From Leishmania donovani (Eukaryota > Euglenozoa > Kinetoplastea > Trypanosomatida > Trypanosomatidae): a stretch of DNA of 64,000 nt. The stretch is from NCBI RefSeq assembly GCF_000227135.1, contig NC_018261.1, positions 846,840 to 910,839 of the forward strand. The letters run 5' to 3'. Made by a program: the position numbers and the translations under genes. The notes beneath the pieces were generated by a model, which saw only the letters and a program-made list of their open reading frames with translations, had not been told where the DNA came from and ran no database searches. This document shows, piece by piece, positions 30,758-41,300 of this stretch. Position 1 is the first letter of the stretch. Each line of letters starts with the position of its first letter.

Positions 30758-33700
30758 TCACATTTTTCGACCGTCCACCATATCCTCCAGCTCGTCGATG
30801 GACGACGGAATCCGCGACAGCTCCAGACGGCACACGACAGGGTTGTCTCGGCCGGTCTCTTTCGACTCCTCCGGCGTCAAGGACGGGTACGGACTGCTAA
30901 GGAAGCGCGAACTCACAAACGGGTCCTCGACATCGATGAACATGCGGAACTTCGACATCTCCTTTGCGTTAAATCCGCGGTCCAGGTGGTGGCTAATCAC
31001 GAGGCACCGGTTAATGTCCACGTGGATCTTCTCGGCGGCCCGCATGTACAGGTCAAGGTGAGGTTGTCCCTTTATCTTCCAATCGTACGCCTCCTCGCCG
31101 TCGATGGAGGCCACGAAGAGACGCGCCAACTGCGGATTTGAGGCGAGCAGCTGCTTCAGCGTCCGGCTGTATGACACCACAGCCAGCGCCACACCGTTCT
31201 CCACCAGGCCCTTGAGCAGGCGAAAGAGGCCGGCATTGACGGGTGGGGGCGACATGACCACCATCTCCGTCATCTCCGCCAATTTTGCATTCGCCAAGCC
31301 GTACCGCGTCTCAACGATCTCGGCATCTTCCGGGGTGCCCAACTCTAGGCACAGTCCACGACGCTGCAAGATTTGGTCAATGCCGCTAAACGAAATCTCG
31401 CCGTCCTCATGCTGGTAGACAACCTTTTCGATAAACTCTTCCGGTGTGAGCGAGGGGATGGGGCGATTGTGCAGCACCCGGTACGTGTCGAAGAGCGTCT
31501 CCAGCGTCTTGTACCACGAGCGGTAACTGTATTCAAGGAGGTTGTCGAAGAGGCAGTCCGAGAGAAGCACAACACCATCAAACTGCGCCACCTGGCTCTG
31601 GCTCGTGCGCGGGATGGCGAGGTGGGTAGTTTCGGGGCAGCGGCCAAAGCCGGTGTGAAGGTGGATCCGCTCACCGGGGGTGCCGTGGATGAAGCGCAGG
31701 CTCGCACCCGCGAGGAGGTCGTACGTGATGTTCGCGCGGTCCACCAGCACGCGCAGCACCGCGCCGCGCCACTTGATCGTGAAGGAATACCGCTCGATCC
31801 TGGCCGGAAGGATGGGGTGCACCTGCAGTCCCTTGCGGGAAAGTTGCACCCCACCGCAGCCGAAGATGAGCCCCGGCAGCGTCGACGCCATCGCGCTAAA
31901 GTGCAGGCCGCCCTCGGCGGAGTAGACGATGTTGTCGAGATCGATGTTCGCCAAGGAGCGCAGAAGCGGCATCGGCTGCGAGAAGTTCGACCGTGCGCGG
32001 CAGAGCGCGTGTACCATCACAAACAGCGACTCAGGCGAGTCAAACGTGCAGAGTGGGAGGTAGTACTCGAAGTTCTGCTGAAAGTCGCGCTGGTCGAACT
32101 CGTCGGGGTAGAGCAGCATGCCCAGCAGCACCTCGGGCACGTCGATGAGCTTACGTCGATAGATGTGGATCGGGTGGTAGTTCAGGTGAAGCGGGTGCAT
32201 GGCCCGCTCGTTGCCCCAGTCGATCAAGGTGTCGAAGTTGTCATGCACCATATACACACCGAGTCGCTCGTGGCGCTGCGGTACAACGATGCCGTCGCCG
32301 ACGGCCTGCAGCTCGGCCATCTCGTGCCGGGACATCCCTAGCGAAGCGAAGACGCTGTTCAGCTGCTCCTCGGTAAGGTGCTCACGCTGACGGTCGAGAA
32401 ACGAGAAGGCGGAGGCGATATGCCTCCGCGCGGAGATGTTGACGTAGAAGTTGCCGGATGCGTTGCTGTTGTACTCATCCGTACCCGCGATGTTGTCCAG
32501 GCGGAAGACGGTGTGGTCGTCCTGCCACTCCCCACACTGCGGCCAGATGCGAGCCGACTCCATCATCAGCTCGAGGAGCAGCAGCCGATCCTCAGCCGAG
32601 ATGCTCTCCGCTGCCTCGTCGTAGAGGGCGATGAGGAAGCCGATCTCGGCGTTCACGTGGAAGCGAGCGTTGCTCACGTTGGCAGCATGCGTGGAGTGGA
32701 CGCCGCTGATCGTGTTCAGTGGAAATACGGCGCCGTGGTTCATGGCGAGTACGCGCGCATACTTCCGCGATTGTGGCAGCATGTGGTAGACGCTCTTGAG
32801 CAGTCGCAAGCACGCTTCCGGCTGCGTGAGAAGGTAGTAGAGTCCATAGTAGATGTACTCGGACAGGTTGAACTGCAGCCCGTCGCCGGCGGCCGAGAGC
32901 CCAGAGCGCGACAGCCCACCCTCCAGACCGTGACTGACCATAAACATGCGAAATGCGTTGTACACAAAGGGCAGCGAGCTGCGGCTGGGACTCAGCTCGT
33001 CCTGCAGCTTGACATCGGCGTCAAACGTCTTCCAGAACAACTGGAGCGCAGCCTTCTGATCCGCAATCATCTCCTCAATCGTCGGCAGTGCTCGCGGGCG
33101 CTGCTCCGCGTGGTCGCGCTTGTGACAGGCACGGAAGGTCAGCACGACGCTATCCGGCACCGTCTCAGGCGTCAGTGGCATCATAAATCGCTTCTTGATC
33201 ACGTACGACTTCTGGGCCTTGTTGGAGCTGTGGAAGGTGTGGTAGTGCCACGAGCCTGGTCGAAGAAAGGCGGAGTTGCTGCCGCCATCCCGGTCGCCGT
33301 TACCGTGCTCCTTGCTTTCTGTATTGCTGTAGCTGCTGGCGCCGTCCCGCGCGCCGCCGCCGCCGCCGCCGGCACTCACATTGTACCGATCGCGCGAGAA
33401 CGGCGACGTCGTGTCGCTTTCGGATTCGCGAATCCATGCGGTGCCCTCCACCTCCGCCTGCAGCGGGCGATATGTGTCGCCGTACTTCACCACACACTCC
33501 ACCTCCGTGAATGTCGTCACCTCCTTGTCCGAGGTCAGCGAGCACTGATGCACGTGATCCATTTGCTGGTGAGCAACATCCCAGCACTCCTGGTCAATGG
33601 AAATGAGCACGACAAGCTCGATGCGATAATTCAGGTCGCTGTGCGAGCAGTGCGTCACGTGTGACGAATGTATCTGCAGGGCCCCGTCGGACATGCTATC

Positions 33701-34312
33701 CACACTAAGACTGTGCGGCGCGCCGGAGCCCGCCACGCAGTTGCAGAAGCCGATTTTAGTGTCGCTGCCGACAGACACTGGCGAGCCCTTGGCGCCGAGT
33801 CGGAAGTCGCTGTAGCACACCTGCGCACCCCACGTGCTCAGGTCGCTGAGCCCGACTGTACGCACGTACTTCGTGTCGAAGATGAGCCCCCCATCAGCGC
33901 TCATGACGTCGGAGCAATGACTGCGATACGCACCGTCGTCGAGGCTCAGCTTTCGGGATGGGATCGACGACAGCGTACCTGATTCACCGTCCAGCATGCA
34001 GTCGAAGTCGACTGTGCAGATACTCGCCCCCACCTGATTAGTGCGAGGAATACCCATGTACTCCGATATGTCAGTCGGCTCTTCGTGGTAGAGGCCATTC
34101 ATCAGAACCTCCGTCTTGAAGCCGACCCTTTCCACCTCGCTCAGGTGTCGCAGACCGAGGTTCCCGTTGGTGCTGTACATGACGCTATCAGTGACGCTGT
34201 TCGAGACGAAGGCGGACGCCTCGGTGCTCTGAACTACATCTCTGCCCTCGAGAAGAAAAATGGGCTTCTTCGGGACCTCATAGTCTCGCGCCAAGAGTGG
34301 GTTCATGTTCAC
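30758..34312 (-). CDS. Glycoside hydrolase family 65-like protein fused to a C-terminal HAD-like domain
   Basis: 1184 residues. The middle (about 370-870) resembles GH65 disaccharide phosphorylases (maltose, trehalose, kojibiose). The GPDEYH-type motif appears as GTDEYNSNASGNFYVN with the putative acid Glu613, and the HERLGVYMVHDNFDTLIDWG and LANIDLDNIVYSAEGGLHFSA-type segments match the family's C-terminal core. Other hallmark sites have drifted: the FWDTE position reads FNLSE (481-485), and the PWE-x-G-E region reads PLNTISGVH. Residues about 905-1135 look like a beta-phosphoglucomutase-type HAD, but the nucleophile Asp is Gln910 (only Asp912 of DxD kept), the KPAPD lysine is Gln1083 and the metal-binding ED pair is Ser1107-His1108; Ser1047/Ser1049 are retained. 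The HAD part is probably inactive. The fusion mimics the phosphorylase plus phosphoglucomutase pairing seen in bacterial operons. Gly-rich linker at 315-320. Confidence 0.82.
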   Translation of the reverse strand: MNMNPLLARDYEVPKKPIFLLEGRDVVQSTEASAFVSNSVTDSVMYSTNGNLGLRHLSEVERVGFKTEVLMNGLYHEEPTDISEYMGIPRTNQVGASICTVDFDCMLDGESGTLSSIPSRKLSLDDGAYRSHCSDVMSADGGLIFDTKYVRTVGLSDLSTWGAQVCYSDFRLGAKGSPVSVGSDTKIGFCNCVAGSGAPHSLSVDSMSDGALQIHSSHVTHCSHSDLNYRIELVVLISIDQECWDVAHQQMDHVHQCSLTSDKEVTTFTEVECVVKYGDTYRPLQAEVEGTAWIRESESDTTSPFSRDRYNVSAGGGGGGARDGASSYSNTESKEHGNGDRDGGSNSAFLRPGSWHYHTFHSSNKAQKSYVIKKRFMMPLTPETVPDSVVLTFRACHKRDHAEQRPRALPTIEEMIADQKAALQLFWKTFDADVKLQDELSPSRSSLPFVYNAFRMFMVSHGLEGGLSRSGLSAAGDGLQFNLSEYIYYGLYYLLTQPEACLRLLKSVYHMLPQSRKYARVLAMNHGAVFPLNTISGVHSTHAANVSNARFHVNAEIGFLIALYDEAAESISAEDRLLLLELMMESARIWPQCGEWQDDHTVFRLDNIAGTDEYNSNASGNFYVNISARRHIASAFSFLDRQREHLTEEQLNSVFASLGMSRHEMAELQAVGDGIVVPQRHERLGVYMVHDNFDTLIDWGNERAMHPLHLNYHPIHIYRRKLIDVPEVLLGMLLYPDEFDQRDFQQNFEYYLPLCTFDSPESLFVMVHALCRARSNFSQPMPLLRSLANIDLDNIVYSAEGGLHFSAMASTLPGLIFGCGGVQLSRKGLQVHPILPARIERYSFTIKWRGAVLRVLVDRANITYDLLAGASLRFIHGTPGERIHLHTGFGRCPETTHLAIPRTSQSQVAQFDGVVLLSDCLFDNLLEYSYRSWYKTLETLFDTYRVLHNRPIPSLTPEEFIEKVVYQHEDGEISFSGIDQILQRRGLCLELGTPEDAEIVETRYGLANAKLAEMTEMVVMSPPPVNAGLFRLLKGLVENGVALAVVSYSRTLKQLLASNPQLARLFVASIDGEEAYDWKIKGQPHLDLYMRAAEKIHVDINRCLVISHHLDRGFNAKEMSKFRMFIDVEDPFVSSRFLSSPYPSLTPEESKETGRDNPVVCRLELSRIPSSIDELEDMVDGRKM

Positions 34313-34392
34313 CGCCGCCGGTGGCGCAACAACAGCAGAACAAAGAGAACAACGATATGTGAGCTTTTATGAAACACACACACACACACGCA

Positions 34393-34405
34393 CAGAGAGA
34401 GAGAG
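34393..34405 (-). promoter_or_regulatory. Probable trans-splicing pyrimidine tract of GH65-HAD gene
   Basis: A CT run followed by GT repeats on the minus strand about 85 nt upstream of the start codon. A second, weaker CT-rich stretch lies at 34337-34352. The acceptor AG is not determined. Confidence 0.4.
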
Positions 34406-35002
34406 CTGCGAGCACCAAGATCAAAAACGACCGAGGTGATGTTCCGCCACAAGCACACACAACACTAGCGAGGGCACGAGGGGGAGGAGGAAGAGGATGT
34501 GAGGGAAGGGGAGGGGGGTGGGGCAGCACCGTTGGCCTCGATGATACAGAGAAGAAACCACGAAAAAAAAAACGTCAAGACGCACAATCCCTTGAAAACG
34601 CCTTGGAGGAATAGAAGAGAGGTGGTAGGAGGTGGGGGCGAGGACGGTAAGCCTGAAAGTCGAGAGAAAAGAAGAGGAAGAGGCGACCACACAGTCAGCA
34701 ACAGCCACACAACAGAAACGACAACCGCGCAGTACAGAGAGGGAGTTGGACAAGAGAAAGAAAGATGGCAGTGAAGGGTGAAAAGCTAGCGAGAACGCGA
34801 GAGCACTCCAGAACACGATAGCGAAAACCACGCCCCAAATATATACTACATAGGCATGAAAGGAGTAGAGTCCGAGGCGTGGTGGGCGGCGTTGGGCGTG
34901 AACGGCGTGAAGACGAAGAGCAAAAGAGAGAATGCTTGCGGCAGTAGCCGAGGTTTTGTGCTGCCTCTGCGGAGTGGGTGGGAAGGAAGAGGGAGGCAGA
35001 TA

Positions 35003-35020
35003 CATATATATATATATATG
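35003..35020. repeat. (AT)n palindromic microsatellite
   Basis: An 18-bp perfectly self-complementary run, catatatata followed by tatatatg, with a low melting temperature. Probably a neutral microsatellite. Confidence 0.75.
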
Positions 35021-38000
35021 CAGCTGTGGGTATGTGTGTCCTTTGTTAGGGCTAGCGCTGGTAGGGCCCTCGGCTGTGTGACGGTTGCCTCACAATAGAT
35101 GCAGGGTAAGGGAGAAGAAAACACGTGTATGCCGACGAAGTGACACCCCACACCGTGCCGATCTCCCCACCTTCCCGCGGATAGCTGATGCGACAAACAC
35201 AAAGGAGAGACACAACCCAATCCCTCAACAGCCCGATGCAGAGAGCCAGAGATCCTCGAGCACACGTGCAGATCCTCCTACGAGTGCGCGCACGCACACA
35301 CACACACAAGCAAATGGGCCCACAGGAACAGCGAAAAGGAAAGAAAAAAGTTGAGAACGATCCGGAGAAGAAAGAAGCGTGAGAAGAGGGAAGAGGAGGA
35401 AAAGGGTGAAAGAAGAAGCGCGGGTACACCGCCAAGGGGCGGCCCTGCTCTGGTTGAGCTTCCGGCCCGGATAGAACAGAAGAGGTCCGCTCACCGTGAT
35501 GTGCAGTGCCCCGCTTGTGCACTCCCTCTCTGCACGAATGCTCGTACGGAGGCGACAGTTGCGTATGAATGGCACGAACGGATAGGAGAAGTCTCCTTCT
35601 GCCCTACCACCAAAACGGAGTTCGGGTCCGCGGGTGTTGCGGGAGTGGGGAGTGCAGAGACTTGAAGTTGCGTGTTCGTCACCTTGGCCACGGTCTGGGC
35701 CCCCTTCCTCTCTACTTGTTGGCCACCGGTAACGCGGCCCTATATCACGTGTTCAAAGCCTGGAAATTACACTTCCACGCGTTCGTATTGAGAACGAGTG
35801 CACGAGAGATGTATGCGGCGACGGCAAACCGTGATCCCCCTCCGCTCCCTCTTCACACTCACACACACACACAAGGAAAAATAAAGACAGCAAACCCAGA
35901 AGAACGAACCAACAAGGAGAGAAGATGAGGGAGGCGAATCGCGTGTATGCCGAAAACCAAGAGCACCAACGAAGCAGAAGTGGCAGCAACCAGAAAAAAA
36001 AAGAAATACACAATAATGATACTTGTACGAGCGAGGAGGAGCTCTGGGAAGAGGCAAAAGAAGAAGAGAAGAAAAAGGAGGGAGGGGATACCTGCAAAGC
36101 AGCCACCCCGACCACTCTGAGCTCGCCTCCCTGGCCGAAACGTTCCACCCTGGAAGGAGAACAACAGCGAAAAAAAAAAAGCAGGTGCGGGGATCAGCCG
36201 GTCGAGGCACGCACTGTGGCAAACTTACGGGATCGTTTGAGAAACAGCTGGAACACCGAAAAGGAGCGACAACGAGACACACGCGCACGCACACGCAGCA
36301 CGAAAAAGCGTGCTGAAGCACGTACGGCAACACAAGAAACCGACAACGAAGAGCACGAAAAGAGCCGGCACGAAAAAAAAAAAAACAGCGCAATGGAGGC
36401 GCGAGGGTATCGCTGTGTGTCCGTCTGTTGCGCCCGTGCGCTTTGGGTCGTCGCGTTGAAGAGACTCGACTACCCGCTTACTTTTTTTTTGCTCTGTCGT
36501 TTTGCTTTTGTTGTCGTTCCGGCGCAGATCTGCGAATCTTGTGCGACGGTGTACGGTCTGTTCTCCTCTTCCTTGTTGCTTGTGCGTTGCCGGACGCTGC
36601 ACCTTCTGAATCAGCGTGAGCGGATCACAGGAAAGCTGTGATGACGGAGAATGGAGAGTGGTGGTACGTGTGCGTGTGTGTAGGGGGGGGGGACAGCGGC
36701 TGCGTCCGATGGAAAGGATGCACGAGGGTCAAGGCTCGCTTTTTTTGTATTGTTGCTCCTGTCCGACTTCCTTTTCCGCTTACTGTTCTCCCCTTCGTTC
36801 TTCGTGTGTGTGTGTGTGTGTGGCTGCCACCACGTCGGATGAGCGCTCGCTTCGAAGAGACAAGGCGCAAAAAAAAAATAAAAAGCAGTTCGTCTTTCGT
36901 TTTTGCTTGTAGTGGCGGCGCCTAGGAAGAGGAAGACAGGTGTGTGAGAGCGTCCGCTACTGGAGGAGGGGGCTATCAAAATGGGCGTGAGAAAGACGAA
37001 GACGAAAGCCGTCCACAGACTCACGTGCAAAACCTTTTCAAGGCCCCGAGAGGGGTAGGGTGAGGAAGTCAAAAAGAAAACAACGGTGCTTGTGGATCCG
37101 TGCGGGGCGTGGGTGCTGCTTCGCTATGGCGTTGCTTCTGCCACCCAGCAGCGTGGCGAATCTGACGAGAAGCGGCCCTGAAAAACGTTTATTTCCTTGC
37201 GTTTGTATCTCTGTGTCGGATGCGATGAGAATGTAAAACGAATGTGCGGGGTGGCCAGGACGGCGGGGGTCGTGAAGGTCGAAAGAGGAAGGCGGAGGGG
37301 CGCGCAGGCCAAATAGAGGAGAGGGAAGCGGAAGGGAGAGAAGGGACGAAAGGAAAGCCGAGATCGCGAGCGAAACAGCGTGCACATACCGAAAGGGCTG
37401 GTGCAGGTCGTGGGAAGCGCCATGCTGCCCGCAGAAAACAAGGAACCAGCCAGCGCCCCGTGAACTTTTGCTCACAGGCGAGCCATGCAACACTGAGAGA
37501 GAAAAGCCGATGCGCGTCTACTATCCCACTCCCGCCAGCACCACTCTTGGTGTACGATGCCATCGACAGACTTTACCGTCCGCTGCTGCGTCTCTCGTTT
37601 TTTTTTCCGCACGCACTTGACGTCTGTTTCCTGCTCCGTGTGCTTTGTTCGCTTCATGGACGGAGCTAAGAGGAGACGACACACACACAGACACACATGC
37701 GATATACCTCCCAGCACACCCCCAGAGGCAAGCAAACACGCGCGTTGTGCACAGATATATATAATACGAAGATCAGACGAAACCGAAGGAGACGTTTCCT
37801 CGTGTTAGAGCAATGCGCCTTTGCGGTCACGCCTACAAGCACCCACACACACACACACGCCGTCTATATCCGTCGAGATGCGAGAGGTGGCGGAGAAGCA
37901 GCTGTATACGACTTCGGTGCTCCTCTGCGTGGAGCCGGAATAAAAGGCAGAGCACCCAAGCACCGGCAAAGCAAGGCAAGCGCGCAAGTCGCCGTCAAAC

Positions 38001-38303
38001 GTGCTTTAGCGACGATTTCATTTATCACATCCACTCTGCATCTATTTTCTATTGGCTGTGCGTCAGCGGCCACAACCACGGCAGCGCACTTCGGACCGCC
38101 CCTTGAAACGTACTCAGGTGCGTGCCTTTGTGCGCCCCGCATCGTCGCTTTCTCTCTCGCGCGAACGGGTCTGCGCAGAAACGTATCAGAAAGTTGCTGA
38201 CGAGCGCATATCAACATAAACGCTGGCACAGCCTTGATGGGCATGTGGAGATATCCCGCAGAGGCTGTCTCGCGCCGAAAAGCAGCATGCGCTTGCGTGT
38301 CAA

Positions 38304-41300
38304 TCACATGGACGACTTTGACCGCAACCGCTCGCGGGCTTGCATCAGATGCAGCTCCCCGGGGGTGAAGAAGCTGTGCTTCGTGCCGCTTTTGCGTACG
38401 ACTGGTCGCGCTGCGTGCAACTTCAGCAACTGCGACGCTGTCGATGACAGGTAGTGATCCGACACGCGACGACCGCTGCTGCTGTCCCGCGCCCTAGAGG
38501 AGCGCGTGCCCAGTGTCGTCGACGCAGGAGTGACGCCGGGGATGCCGCGCATTGACGAAGCCGCTAACTCCGCATTCACACGCGGCGAGCCCACCACCGT
38601 TCCCACGGGCGGCGACACGCCCACACCACCACGCGGACGGTTAGAGATGTAGGGAGGGCCGGACACCACCGTTTCGGCAGTCGCCACGCGCTTCCCTACA
38701 GGCCGGCCAAAGTAGAAATAGTCCTCATCGATGTCCGACCACGCCTGCTGCATGCCACCGGCACCCCCCTGCAGCTTTATCTCGGCAGTGGTCGCCGCCA
38801 GCAACGCATGCGGCGCCACACGAGAAAGGTACTCGGCGTTCACGACAAAGTTGCCCCTCGTGATATTTGTGACCGGATCGCGAGTCACAGGGTCTACGCC
38901 GTCGCCGCTGCTGGTTGTTCCACCACCGAAACTGCCGTCATCCAGCCGGCTCTGGGAGAGGTGACGCAGCTGCGCGAGATCTGCAATCGTAGAGCGCCTG
39001 CGCCGCAGTGGCGATTGTGTCGTGTAGGCCGCCCCAGACTCGTCGGTGCTCACGTCATTCGCTCCTGCCGGCATTACAACCTTTGGCACGACGCTCAGCG
39101 CCACGACAGGCGCCGCCGTAGCAACAGGCGCCGTTCCGCTTGTCTGCCCTGAGCTGACCGTGGGTGCCCACGGACCCGCCGCTATGGCCGGTGGAGCCAC
39201 GCTGCCGCACAAAAGGCTAGTGGCGCTGGCATTCGGCACCGTGCGTGCGTCCGGGTACACCGCGTGCACCTCGACGGCGGATGGCCCGGCTGCACTGGTG
39301 AATGCGGCAGCGGCAGGCACAACCGCTGGCCGGACATCCCGCAGGAGCGCCTCATGTGAGACCAGAGGTACACCAGCTGCCTCGTCATAGGTGGGGCGAG
39401 AACGCTTCGACAGCCATCCGTCATCAGCGTCATCGACCTGGTTGTGGGCGGGCGGAGGAAGCGGCATCAGCCTCAGGGCGTCCCCCACATTGCCGTCGGC
39501 GGCGCTGGGCAGCGTCCACGCTGCCGCGCCGTCGCCCTTGCGAGAAGAATCTCCCTTGTCGCCTCCCGCGCTGGAGAACAACGCCTGCGAAAAGACCGCG
39601 GATGCAGGGGTCGCGCACGCCTCCGCCACCGAGGTGAGCGACTTCGACTGCGTGGCACGCTTTGTGGACGGGCCGCTGGTCCTTGCCTTGCCCGTCGACT
39701 TCTTGCCCCTTGACCGGTGCGGCGGCGGCCCGACAGAAACGGGAGCGGGGCGGAGACGAGGTGGCCTCGCACCAGCCTTGGCCAGGAAGGTGGCCGTGAC
39801 AGACTGCGCCACTCCCGTCAGCAATTTGCTGAGACGCCTGTAGAGCTTTTCCACCTTCACATCCTGCGGCGCGCCGGCGAGGTCGCTGGCGTCCCACTCG
39901 TTCAGGCGTATCAGAGCCACCTTGTCTTGGAGCTGCTGGAGGGACTCCTTCGCTGCGAGAATGGGGCGCAGCGCGCTCAGGTACACCGCATGCCCCTGAA
40001 CTGTGGAGACTTGCGCCGGCTCAGCAGAGGTTGTGTTTGCATTGCGGCTACCATGGGAAGCGCCGGTTGCGCCATCGTGCGAAGACGTTGCCGCCAGAGT
40101 GAGTTGGGGCTGCTGCACATTCGCAAGCGGTGCCTCTGTGCTCGCCCCCAAGGACGCCGTCACTGGCTGCTGCAGTTGCACGAACCCCGTCGACTCCAGC
40201 GGCGCCGCCATGGCGGATGGTAAGTGGCCTACTGAAGGCAGCTGCAACGACGGACCGCGCTTCACGGCGGCGGCTGCCGGTCCCGACGACCCCGAAGACG
40301 ACGACGACCGCGACGATCCCGACGACGAAGAGGAGCTGGCGCCCGACGGAGATGATCGGAAAGGCAGCGTGGGTCCAGGGGTCGCCGCCGCCGTTGTCGT
40401 GTGCGATGACATAACGGCGGGGACCGGCAGTTGCGGAGCCGGAGTGGTGTGGGCGACGACATCGGCGCCTAATGTCGTCCGCGGTGGTGCAGCTGTGGGG
40501 TGGCTCACCGTCGTCGTCGCCGACAGTGCGTTTGCGGAACTCGTCGGTGGCAACGCTGCAGCCGCCTGGGTAAGCGCTGCTTGAAAGTCCAGAGCTGCTT
40601 TGCGCACCTCCTCCGCTACCGTCGCCGTCGTCATTCGCAGCTCGTTCGAGCGCTGAATAATGATCTCGCGCGGTCGAGCCGCACCAGCCTCACCCGCAGT
40701 CGACGCGGGGGCTGCCACAGGTGGAACCACTGGAGCCTCACTCGTCAGCAAGCCCGCAAGCGGCACGCCGGTGGGCAGGCAAACCGGCGGCGCCATCGAG
40801 CCACCTGGCGCCAGCGTAGGCGCCTGCAGAGAGGGCTGGACTTGTATCATCAACGAAGGTGTCTGCTGCGGGGCAAGAGGCAACGAAAGGGGGCCCTCGA
40901 CGGATGGCTGCTGCGGCGGCGGTGCTGGTGGTGGTGGCAGAGCTGACAGCGGCGCTGTGTCGCTGGTCACCGCGCCTTCCTCGCAGTAGTGGCGCAGACG
41001 GCCGGCGCACTTCTCCACCATGCGGGCGCGGTTCAGCAGGTCGTGCCACTCCCTGTCCATCATGTGTACCACAGCTTTACTCTCATCGGCGTGGTAGCCG
41101 CCACCAAGCGAGCGGCTGCGGACGGTGTGACCTCGTCTCGCGGCCGGAGATGAGCTTCCACTACGCGCAGCAGCCGATGGCGTGCGTCGCTGTCTCGCGG
41201 CCTGCGTCGCCGCAGCCGTCGGCTGACCAGGAGTCTCCACGGCGGCACGGGCGCGCTGGTGTTTTTGTCGCTTCTCATCTCGCGCAGCCTCGATGCCCCA

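Larger units (their letters stand above)
34313..38303. other. 4.0-kb intergenic region
   Basis: Long 3' flank of the Kelch gene and 5' flank of the GH65-HAD gene. Contains AC, GA, TA and GT microsatellites (34374-34405, 35003-35020, 36800-36822, 37850 area) and long A-rich tracts (36000-36390). Numerous overlapping ORFs are low-complexity translations of these tracts. No SIDER-like block recognised and no gene called. Confidence 0.5.

Noticed and set aside
31373..33664. Long plus-strand ORFs (322 and 428 residues) opposite the GH65-HAD gene
   Set aside because: They are antisense shadows of a GC-rich coding sequence, His/Arg/Val-rich with no motif. The minus-strand frame carries the recognisable domains.
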